Source: Pseudomonadota bacterium
Lineage (GTDB): Bacteria > Pseudomonadota > Alphaproteobacteria > Rhizobiales > Hyphomicrobiaceae
NCBI GenBank assembly: GCA_023423275.1
Contig: JAFAFW010000038.1
Coordinates: forward strand, 1 to 5,946
Length of the DNA stretch: 5,946 nt
Direction of reading: 5' to 3'
The notes under the pieces: generated by a model
The model's input: the letters and a program-made list of their open reading frames with translations, nothing else
Databases searched by the model: none
Told to the model about the DNA's origin: nothing
Part shown: positions 1 to 4,431 of the stretch, piece by piece
Position numbering within the stretch: the stretch's first letter is position 1
How the letters are laid out: each line of letters opens with the position of its first letter
Translations under genes and position numbers: made by a program

Positions 1-99
1 GAACGAGATGCCAGCCGAGCTATCGACGGCATTGAACAGCTCAACCGGGATTGAGACCAGGGAGAGCTTGAGATGGCCTTTCCAGTACGCACGGGGCAT
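1..99 (-). CDS. ku: Bacterial Ku protein, N-terminal part (runs off the left edge)
   Basis: Ku homodimers bind double-strand DNA ends and recruit the ligase LigD in bacterial non-homologous end joining. Read on the minus strand from 99, the 33 visible codons give MPRAYWKGHLKLSLVSIPVE followed by LFNAVDSSAGISF. This is the characteristic Ku N-terminus, in which a basic/aromatic 'YWKG-LKLSLVS-PV' strand is followed by a stretch ending in ISF. An AGGA at 108-111 lies 8 nt upstream of the ATG at 99, which favours that start. An in-frame ATG at 108 would add three residues (MCP) but has no spaced Shine-Dalgarno. The remaining ~85-90% of the gene lies outside the window, so its integrity cannot be judged. 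A second ku C-terminus lies at the other end of the window in the opposite orientation. The family call is very likely right; whether the gene is functional is unknown. Confidence 0.88.
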   Translation of the reverse strand, partial: MPRAYWKGHLKLSLVSIPVELFNAVDSSAGISF

Positions 100-147
100 G
101 GGGCACATCCTGGCAGCGCGCGGGACAGCAGCTACCACATCGAGTGA

Positions 148-173
148 GACGTCCGAGATCCCGGTCAAGTTCC
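148..173 (-). promoter_or_regulatory. Possible EcfG/RpoE2-type general stress promoter for ku
   Basis: On the minus strand GGAAC (173-169) is followed after exactly 17 nt by CGTC (151-148). The alphaproteobacterial general-stress sigma factor recognises GGAAC, a 16-17 nt spacer and CGTT, so one of nine key bases differs. The site lies about 50 nt upstream of the ku ATG, a reasonable distance. The motif is short and could arise by chance. Confidence 0.28.
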
Positions 174-246
174 TGATGAGACGGAACTATGTGCTCCCAA
201 CCGGTAAGTATCCGTGATGAAGCTCACAGGTAAGCGAACGGCGGAC

Positions 247-269
247 GCATCCCGGTGACGTTGGGATGC
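247..269. repeat. 7-bp inverted repeat upstream of ku
   Basis: GCATCCC (247-253) and GGGATGC (263-269) are perfect complements separated by 9 nt. It could be an operator or a small hairpin in the ku upstream region. There is no T-run, so it is not a typical terminator. Confidence 0.4.
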
Positions 270-384
270 ATCTGATTGCGTTCCGGCATTGCTCAGCCTA
301 AAAATCAGGTGTTGCGGGTTGACAGGTAGGTACGCCAGCAGCGGCCCAGACCATTGCCCCGATGATTCCCTTCATCCCGCGACA

Positions 385-438
385 GTGCGGGGCTGGCAGC
401 CAAACTTGGAATCCCACCCCCGGGGGCCAGCCCCGCAC
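385..438. repeat. Strong 13-bp GC-rich stem-loop upstream of the ABM gene
   Basis: GTGCGGGGCTGGC (385-397) pairs perfectly with GCCAGCCCCGCAC (426-438), enclosing 28 nt. The enclosed part ends in a C5G5 palindrome (417-426) that overlaps the right arm by one base. No T-tract follows on either strand. It could be a leader RNA structure, a remnant of an extragenic palindromic repeat, or a barrier between the divergent transcripts. Confidence 0.55.
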
Positions 439-509
439 CAAGCTCAATGCGGGTGGCTTTGCCTGAAGGTCCATGGATATCACGGCCATCATCTCGCGCG
501 GAGGCAGTC

Positions 510-806
510 ATGACAGCATTCACCGTCGTGCGTTTCAAGGTCAAGCCCGGCATGGAAACCGTCTTCCTCAATGCCCACCGGAACATTTCCGAGGACTGGC
601 CAGGACTGCGTCACGCCAACATCATTGCAGCTTCTGAGGGACGCTACTGCATCATCGCGGAATGGGAGAGCATGGAGGCGCTGGCGGCCGCTCGGCCGCA
701 GATGATCGCCACGCTTGACAGCTTCCGCCAAACTCTTGTGGAACTCGATGGCGGGTTGGGCGTCACGGACCCCATATCCGGATCTGTTATTCTGTCGATT
801 AAGTAG
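510..806 (+). CDS. ABM-domain (antibiotic biosynthesis monooxygenase-like) small protein
   Basis: This 98-residue protein has the layout of a single ABM-type ferredoxin-like alpha+beta barrel. An initial strand (FTVVRFKVKPG, residues 4-14) is followed by a helix (about 15-28, ending before the WPGL turn), a strand pair (about 33-51, with YCIIAEWES at 46-54), another helix (MEALAAARPQMIATLDSFRQ) and a terminal strand (GSVILSI). Such proteins act as dimers. Some oxidise quinols or polyketides without cofactors, and many have no known reaction, so no substrate is assigned. The start at 510 was chosen because GGAGG (500-504) sits 5 nt upstream. An in-frame ATG at 447 has no Shine-Dalgarno and would add residues unlike the family. 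The gene stands alone, divergent from ku. Family likely; function unknown. Confidence 0.8.
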   Translation: MTAFTVVRFKVKPGMETVFLNAHRNISEDWPGLRHANIIAASEGRYCIIAEWESMEALAAARPQMIATLDSFRQTLVELDGGLGVTDPISGSVILSIK

Positions 807-1100
807 AATCTAGCCAATCGAAATCGATCCTTACGGGGCGCAGCTTGCCAATGGCGCCGTGCCAGCTTTTCGCGTTGGCGCCCATGACACGCAGTGGCGG
901 CAGGTGGACCCGTCGGCTTTGTCAACGGCGCGGCCTCAAATCGCCCCCAGTCGAGCGTTCTCAGCCATGAGATGACGCAAGCAGTGCGTTTTGTCGCTGA
1001 TGCGTTTCATGTCCGACACGTGGATCAGGACCGTAGGCCAAAACGTAGGCCAACGATGAATTCGTAGAATTATACAGTGATTTCAGCGATAATTGGCGGA
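807..1100. other. Gene-free stretch left of the repeat-bounded element
   Basis: No supported gene is seen here. A minus-strand frame is open from about 1080 to a stop at 936-938 and reads MKRISDKTHCLRHLMAENAR and four further residues from an ATG at 1010. It is only 24 codons long and has no recognised family, so it may be a gene-tail relic or chance. The right end carries the tandem CGTAGGCCAA repeat and leads directly into the first att-like core. Confidence 0.5.
1032..1053. repeat. Tandem CGTAGGCCAA repeat, period 12
   Basis: Two exact copies of CGTAGGCCAA (1032-1041 and 1044-1053) are spaced with a 12-bp period, 47 bp left of the 14-bp att-like core. The same period is used by the TTTGTCATAAG repeats on the other side of the core. 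The layout resembles arm-type protein-binding sites flanking an integrase crossover core. Confidence 0.5.
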
Positions 1101-1114
1101 CCCCGTCTCCGCCA
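1101..1114. repeat. Left att-like core (tRNA-Ser 3'-end-like)
   Basis: CCCCGTCTCCGCCA is identical to 2763-2776. TGGCGGA just to the left (1094-1100) pairs perfectly with its last seven bases (1108-1114), forming a hairpin with a 7-nt loop. Outer pairing extends three more positions, including one G-T pair. No T-arm or anticodon arm lies upstream, so this is not a complete tRNA gene. Confidence 0.55.
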
Positions 1115-1165
1115 GTTAACCTTACAATCCATTGAAATCATTGGATTTTTGCGCAGAGCATTTTG

Positions 1166-1191
1166 CTTTGTCATAAGTTTTGTCATAAGAT
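1166..1191. repeat. Left copy of the 26-bp direct repeat (two TTTGTCATAAG units)
   Basis: TTTGTCATAAG occurs at 1167-1177 and 1179-1189, with a period of 12. The whole 26-bp block recurs in the same orientation at 2620-2645 with one substitution (T at 1178, A at 2632). Its position 51 bp inside the left core suggests an arm-type binding site for an integrase or directionality factor. Confidence 0.6.
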
Positions 1192-1275
1192 GGCCGATTT
1201 TATCAAGTATTTTCAATACGTTGCGGCAGTAGTCAGGCTCCGCTCAGACCATCACCCGTTCGAATCCTGCCTTCT

Positions 1276-1297
1276 ATCAATCCGTTGACGGATTGAT
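1276..1297. repeat. 10-bp perfect inverted repeat
   Basis: ATCAATCCGT (1276-1285) and ACGGATTGAT (1288-1297) are perfect complements separated by TG. It lies about 95 nt before the phage-type gene and may be a dimeric regulator's operator or a tight hairpin (9-bp stem, TTGA tetraloop). Confidence 0.5.
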
Positions 1298-1391
1298 CCG
1301 TCATGGTCTAGGGCGGTGGCAGGCATTCGCCGTTTCGCGAGACCACCAAAACAGCCATGCGGCGGGGACTACGCCGTGATTATTGAGGCGT

Positions 1392-1910
1392 ATGATTTGG
1401 GAACTTTCTCACCGCGCGAGCGATCTAAGCCGCGAACTCGCCGATAGACACTATAACCGGCAAAAACCGGGGGCGACTGGATTCGTCCCACCCGGTCGGT
1501 GCCTTGTCTTGCGCGCAGAGACTGCGACCGGAAAAGCATTTTGGGTCACGTCTTGGCCATTCGCGGAATACACGAAGCATGAATGGGCGGGCGCGTGGAT
1601 TTGCAGCGCGTTTCGCAATGAGGGTGCGGGTACTGCTTCCGATTTGATCCGTGATGCAGTCGCGGCCACCAAGACATTCTTTGGCAATCCACCACCGCTT
1701 GGCATGGTGACATTTGTTGACCGCGCGAAGGTCAAACCGACGCGCGTTCGCGGAAAGGATGTGTGGGGCTGGACTTATTTGCAGGCAGGGTTTCGCGAGT
1801 GCGGCGAAACGAAAGTGAATAAATTATTGGCGCTGCAATTGTTGCCGCAAGACATGCCCGACGCAGAGTCGTGGGCAGGCATGCAATCAACGTTGGACCT
1901 ATCCTTATGA
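1392..1910 (+). CDS. Phage/mobile-element-type 'RHY-R' conserved protein
   Basis: This 172-residue protein (175 if a TTG at 1383 is used) begins with an ELADRHYNRQKPGATGFVPP block at about residues 16-35, then GRCLVLRAE, a WVTSW strand, an FRNEGAG motif, a helix SDLIRDAVAATKTF, and a final FVDRAKVKP and WTYLQAGFRECGETK. From memory, the same order (RHY-R, PPG, F-RNEG, SDLI-AV-AT, VDP-KV, AGF) recurs in uncharacterised proteins of phages and integrated elements. The last block looks like the end of a GNAT-type acyltransferase fold, which is only a guess. ATG 1392 has GAGG at 1385-1388, close to the start. It converges on the zinc-ribbon gene, leaving 25 bp between stops, inside the repeat-bounded element. 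Real gene likely; function unknown. Confidence 0.72.
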   Translation: MIWELSHRASDLSRELADRHYNRQKPGATGFVPPGRCLVLRAETATGKAFWVTSWPFAEYTKHEWAGAWICSAFRNEGAGTASDLIRDAVAATKTFFGNPPPLGMVTFVDRAKVKPTRVRGKDVWGWTYLQAGFRECGETKVNKLLALQLLPQDMPDAESWAGMQSTLDLSL

Positions 1911-1935
1911 ACGGCAAGAAATTGTGCGAGCGCGT

Positions 1936-2640
1936 CTAAAACATCGCCCGAAAGTAATCCCATACTTCCTTGAGTTTTTGCGCGGCGTCCGTGATTGCCC
2001 CCGCACCTGATGCCAGTTCTTTCAGCTTGTCGAATAGAGTCGAGACGACTGCCTTGCTAGGCGTCTTGCTCACTATAACCTGATCCGAGATGGCCTGAAC
2101 TAGTTCGATCATCTCTTGGCGCAACTGATTGTCGAGTGCTGTATCCCTCAAGATCGCATCAGTTAGGTCTTTCAGGCGAGCGCCGAACTCCTCGCTCTCC
2201 GTCCCCTTCGATATTGTGATTGCCGCGTCAATCTTGGCCAAATTACCGGTGTTGATGACGCCAACCGTGGAGTTGGTGATCTGGATATTGTTGAAGGTCT
2301 TGGAGCGGGATGCCGCCCTTGCAATCTCCGCCACAGGTATCCTCCCTCCCATCGGACCAACAGGAACTACGGCGTCCATCTCATCGAGAGAAAAATTCAA
2401 CATGGCTGAGGATTGCATCCACTTCCTAAACTGCACGTCCTCGAACGTAACCCAGCACGACAGGCACAGTGTGTGCGCCCCTCCCTCTACTTCAATCTTG
2501 TAGAATGCAGGCCGTCCGCATTGGGTGCATGGCATGGCGAACTGTATAGCCTGTCCAGCATGAGTCGCATCGTGCATTGCATCGCCATCAACAAAATTCC
2601 GGGGGATGTCCGTGCCAATCTTTGTCATAAGATTTGTCAT
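1936..2640 (-). CDS. Zinc-ribbon protein with VGVINTG motif and helical C-terminal domain
   Basis: The product is 234 residues with no named family I can assign. Residues 38-62 hold C38-x2-C41 and C59-x2-C62, a treble-cleft or zinc-ribbon pattern. A linker with PVGPMGGRIPVAEIARAA follows. Residues 117-140 (NNIQITNSTVGVINTGNLAK) form alternating polar and hydrophobic strands, and the remainder is helical, ending in KLKEVWDYFRAMF. From memory, an 'NSTVGVINTG' strand followed by 'L--LT-AI' and helices up to a final W/F-rich helix recurs in uncharacterised bacterial proteins. No signal peptide or clear membrane segment is seen. The start is uncertain: ATGs at 2640 and 2628 both lie inside the 26-bp repeat and lack a Shine-Dalgarno. 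ATG 2577, just before MHDATH, is another possibility. Likely a real cargo gene of the element. Confidence 0.7.
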   Translation of the reverse strand: MTNLMTKIGTDIPRNFVDGDAMHDATHAGQAIQFAMPCTQCGRPAFYKIEVEGGAHTLCLSCWVTFEDVQFRKWMQSSAMLNFSLDEMDAVVPVGPMGGRIPVAEIARAASRSKTFNNIQITNSTVGVINTGNLAKIDAAITISKGTESEEFGARLKDLTDAILRDTALDNQLRQEMIELVQAISDQVIVSKTPSKAVVSTLFDKLKELASGAGAITDAAQKLKEVWDYFRAMF

Positions 2641-2645
2641 AAGAT
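2620..2645. repeat. Right copy of the 26-bp direct repeat (two TTTGTCATAAG units)
   Basis: TTTGTCATAAG occurs at 2621-2631 and 2633-2643. The block matches 1166-1191 at 25 of 26 positions. On the minus strand the repeat supplies both upstream start codons of the zinc-ribbon gene, which explains the duplicated MTNLMTK at its N-terminus. Confidence 0.6.
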
Positions 2646-2669
2646 TGGCTGCGTTCAGCAGCGTACAGA

Positions 2670-2752
2670 GACGGACGGTGACGGACGAACATATGCATTA
2701 AGGTGTTGTATCGACGAAGAAAAACGATCAGTGACGGACAATGGCGGACGGA
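2670..2752. repeat. Cluster of GACGGAC direct repeats
   Basis: GACGGAC occurs at 2670-2676, 2680-2686 and 2733-2739, the last two as GTGACGGAC. A variant GGACGGA lies at 2746-2752. They occupy the space between the right 26-bp repeat and the right att-like core, a plausible place for arm-type or excisionase sites. No gene is seen from 2641 to 2873. Confidence 0.45.
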
Positions 2753-2762
2753 TTTTCACGGT

Positions 2763-2776
2763 CCCCGTCTCCGCCA
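2763..2776. repeat. Right att-like core (tRNA-Ser 3'-end-like)
   Basis: This is an exact copy of the 14-bp CCCCGTCTCCGCCA at 1101-1114, in the same orientation. As at the left copy, a TGGCGGA (2742-2748) lies upstream and pairs with its last seven bases, here with a longer loop. It marks the boundary between the element and the nucleoside phosphorylase operon. Confidence 0.55.
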
Positions 2777-2873
2777 ATGCGTATTGATATTGCTCTATTT
2801 TTTCTGTAGATCTGAATTTACCGACACCTCCTACCTTCGTGGGGCGGATTGGCGATCGGTCTACCAACCGACA

Positions 2874-3698
2874 CTACCGTCGAACGCCGTGGTGGGCACG
2901 CAGCCAGCAATCGGCGACGGCATGAACCAGTGCAATTGACGCGGTTGCGCCATTGGTCTCACCCTTCTCGAAGTCCCCGATCTGGCCCATCTGGTTTGTC
3001 ACATGGGCAAAGCAGAGTACCGGCTTGTTCCGCGCCTTCGCGAAAGCATAGAGAGCAGCGGCCTCCATCTCGACCGCAAGGATGCCTGCGGTGTGAGCCG
3101 CTTCGATGGCCTCCGGTGTCTCTCTGTACGGCGCATCGGTGGTCCAGGACGCTCCTCGCTCGACCGGCGTGCAGGACTGAGCCAGGGCAGGCGTCACGGT
3201 CGCAACCAGTTCCGGATTGGCGATTGCGTAGTCTCCCTCGGCGGGCAGATAGTGATAGCTCGTCCCTTCGTCGCGCAATGCGCGTTCGATCAGGATGAAG
3301 TATGGCGGCGCGCGCAATGGCTTTATTTGCCCGGATGAGGTCATGCTGACGAGCAAGCGACAACCTGAGACGAACATCTGCTCGGCCAACAGCACCGCGT
3401 AGGATGCGCCGACAGCACAGCCCACGATCCCGTAATCGCGCCCGCCGTGCGTGAAGCGGATCATCTCGCTGTGATAGCAGGCCCAGCCTTCGGCGGGTTG
3501 CGCGCGTCCGGTGGCGCGAAGATGGCGCACGATGTCGCCGTCCGGATCGAGGATGCAGATCTCTGGGATCGGAGTATCGGGCAGGCCCTTCTGGCGGCGC
3601 GCCTCGCGCAACAGGTTCGCCGGATTGAAAACCGACGCTGATCCGTGATGCTTGGCTCGCAGGATCGGCGGCGCTGCACGCGGCAGTCTGCTCGTCAT
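2874..3698 (-). CDS. Nucleoside phosphorylase/nucleosidase family protein
   Basis: This 274-residue cytosolic enzyme belongs to the PNP/UDP phosphorylase family, which splits the N-glycosidic bond of nucleosides. Diagnostic segments are YGIVGCAVGASYA (residues 89-101), LLVSMTSSGQI (115-125), WTTDAPYRET (185-194) and the family signature VEMEAAAL (209-216), followed by CFAHVTNQMGQ (229-239). The usual catalytic Asp region after the signature reads HVTN rather than ISD, so the exact substrate (purine nucleoside, uridine, MTA/SAH or another) cannot be read off. ATG 3698 is fixed by an ATGA overlap with the upstream methyltransferase stop and by GGAGG at 3703-3707, 4 nt upstream. An in-frame start farther upstream would overlap the methyltransferase by 19 codons. 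Second gene of a two-gene operon. Confidence 0.88.
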   Translation of the reverse strand: MTSRLPRAAPPILRAKHHGSASVFNPANLLREARRQKGLPDTPIPEICILDPDGDIVRHLRATGRAQPAEGWACYHSEMIRFTHGGRDYGIVGCAVGASYAVLLAEQMFVSGCRLLVSMTSSGQIKPLRAPPYFILIERALRDEGTSYHYLPAEGDYAIANPELVATVTPALAQSCTPVERGASWTTDAPYRETPEAIEAAHTAGILAVEMEAAALYAFAKARNKPVLCFAHVTNQMGQIGDFEKGETNGATASIALVHAVADCWLRAHHGVRR

Positions 3699-4327
3699 GA
3701 AGCCTCCGGGCGGCGCTTGAAGACGCTGAATTGGAAGGCCTGTACGCCGCCCCAAGGTGTTTGATGCCGATGGGGCTGGGAGCTGACAGGCACGAACTCC
3801 CGTCCCAGGATGCTGGCCAAGCCTGCCGGATCATAGCGCATCACCGGCAACCCGCTGCAGCGTTCAGGCCCGTCCAAGGCGAAGGTCCCGATGATAGCGT
3901 GACCGCCCGGAACCAGGGCTTGCTTCAAGCGCGTCAGATATGCGGAACGGTCGGCATCGCTCACCATGAAATGGAAGGTTGCCCGGTCGTGCCACACCTC
4001 ATAGAGGCGTGACGGCGTCCAGGTCAGGATATCGGCGGCGATCCACTCAACAAATCCGGACTTTTCCCCCAGCCGCACCTGCGCCTGGGCGAGCGCCGCT
4101 GGGGACAGGTCGAGCACGGTGACGCCGTCGTATCCTCGCCGGACAAGATGATCGACAAGATGGGAGGTGCCGCCGCCGATATCGATGATGGGAGACGACA
4201 GCGAGGCAGCAACGGTGGTCACTAGCGTGAACGAAGGCTCCGGCAATTCCTGGTACCAGCTCAGCTTATGCTCGGATTTCGTTTGATAGGTACGTTGCCA
4301 ATGATCTTGGTGATGGTCGCTGTCCAT
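3695..4327 (-). CDS. Class I SAM-dependent methyltransferase
   Basis: The 210-residue protein is a complete Rossmann-fold methyltransferase. The N-terminal HWQRTYQTKSEHKLSWYQ block (9-26) is typical of a small-molecule methyltransferase subfamily. Motif I, IIDIGGGTSHL (47-57), binds the SAM amino acid part, D73 in VLDLS should bind the ribose, and AADIL (98-102) and WHDRATFHF (112-120) follow. The conserved GPERCSGLPVMRYD (153-166) is a subfamily block near the C-terminus. The substrate is unknown; thiol- or metalloid-type methylation is a guess from the adjacent rhodanese regulator. Its TGA overlaps the next gene's ATG by 4 nt, so the two are translationally coupled. ATG 4327 is the only in-frame start giving the full family N-terminus, though no clear Shine-Dalgarno precedes it. 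Divergent from the ArsR-rhodanese gene. Confidence 0.88.
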   Translation of the reverse strand: MDSDHHQDHWQRTYQTKSEHKLSWYQELPEPSFTLVTTVAASLSSPIIDIGGGTSHLVDHLVRRGYDGVTVLDLSPAALAQAQVRLGEKSGFVEWIAADILTWTPSRLYEVWHDRATFHFMVSDADRSAYLTRLKQALVPGGHAIIGTFALDGPERCSGLPVMRYDPAGLASILGREFVPVSSQPHRHQTPWGGVQAFQFSVFKRRPEAS

Positions 4328-4386
4328 GGGATGGTGCGCTCATGCAATGTCACCGGTGCCTCAGCGGCCGTAGTGACAACGGACCG

Positions 4387-4404
4387 GATATATTTAATTA
4401 TATC
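4387..4404. promoter_or_regulatory. Candidate ArsR-type operator in the divergent promoter region
   Basis: GATATATTT and AATTATATC form an 18-bp dyad with 8 of 9 base pairs matched. ArsR-family dimers typically bind AT-rich dyads of this size. It lies 27 bp before the regulator's ATG and 59 bp before the methyltransferase ATG, so one dimer could control both transcripts. The region is very AT-rich, which raises the chance-match risk. Confidence 0.5.
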
Positions 4405-4426
4405 GTTGAATAATTGATCGAATGAA
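4397..4426 (-). promoter_or_regulatory. Candidate sigma-70 promoter for the methyltransferase operon
   Basis: On the minus strand a perfect TATAAT (4402-4397) is preceded after 18 nt by TTCATT (4426-4421), a weak -35. Transcription would start near 4389, giving a leader of about 60 nt. The -10 lies inside the candidate operator, consistent with repression by the divergent regulator. Confidence 0.4.
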
Positions 4427-4431
4427 GTGTG

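Larger units (their letters stand above)
100..509. other. Intergenic region between ku and the ABM gene
   Basis: No convincing gene is seen in these 410 bases. Open frames here lack ribosome-binding sites and recognisable products. The ku-proximal half holds the candidate stress promoter and a 7-bp inverted repeat. The ABM-proximal half holds a long GC-rich stem-loop. The region serves two outward-facing genes, so both promoters should lie in it, but no convincing sigma-70 pair was found for the plus-strand gene. Confidence 0.6.
1115..1391. other. Leader region of the element: hairpins and a T-arm-like segment
   Basis: This is an AT-richer stretch with no gene. AATCCA (1126-1131) pairs with TGGATT (1142-1147) and a T-run follows, a weak terminator-like hairpin. 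GTATT/AATAC (1207-1211, 1215-1219) forms a small hairpin. GTTCGAATCCTGCC (1258-1271) resembles the T-loop and 3' T-stem of a tRNA, but the bases before it (CACCCG) do not pair, so it is at most a tRNA 3' fragment. A longer inverted repeat follows at 1276-1297. Confidence 0.4.
1101..2776. mobile_element. Putative 1.7-kb integrase-less integrative element or remnant
   Basis: Exact 14-bp direct repeats (CCCCGTCTCCGCCA) bound this segment at 1101-1114 and 2763-2776. Inside them, a second direct repeat of 26 bp with one mismatch lies at 1166-1191 and 2620-2645. The repeat ends in CGTCTCCG plus CCA, like the 3' end of a serine tRNA, a common integrase target. The segment holds two convergent genes and no recombinase, and neither end keeps a complete tRNA. 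I infer a small element mobilised in trans, or a decayed island left by tandem insertions at an att site. The repeats are seen directly; the mobility is inference. Confidence 0.5.

Noticed and set aside
8..217. 69-codon open frame on the plus strand
   Set aside because: It lies opposite the ku N-terminus and its promoter region, has no Shine-Dalgarno and a non-protein-like composition.
319..324. TTGACA as -35 box for the ABM gene
   Set aside because: At 16-18 nt downstream the sequence is GC-rich with nothing like a -10 element.
936..1010. Minus-strand 24-codon frame MKRISDKTHCLRH onward
   Set aside because: Too short, no recognisable family and no clear Shine-Dalgarno; possibly a relic, but it cannot be supported as a gene.
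1258..1271. A complete tRNA gene
   Set aside because: Only the T-loop and one T-stem strand are present; no anticodon or D arm can be folded upstream.
1392..2640. Toxin-antitoxin pair made of the two element genes
   Set aside because: The genes are convergent, not co-transcribed, and neither resembles a known toxin or antitoxin.
2856..2871. Hairpin TCGGT/ACCGA after the nucleoside phosphorylase gene as terminator
   Set aside because: Five-base stem without a T-run in the direction of transcription.
2959..3834. Long 291-codon frame on the minus strand
   Set aside because: It is an arginine- and serine-rich shadow of the nucleoside phosphorylase gene in another frame.
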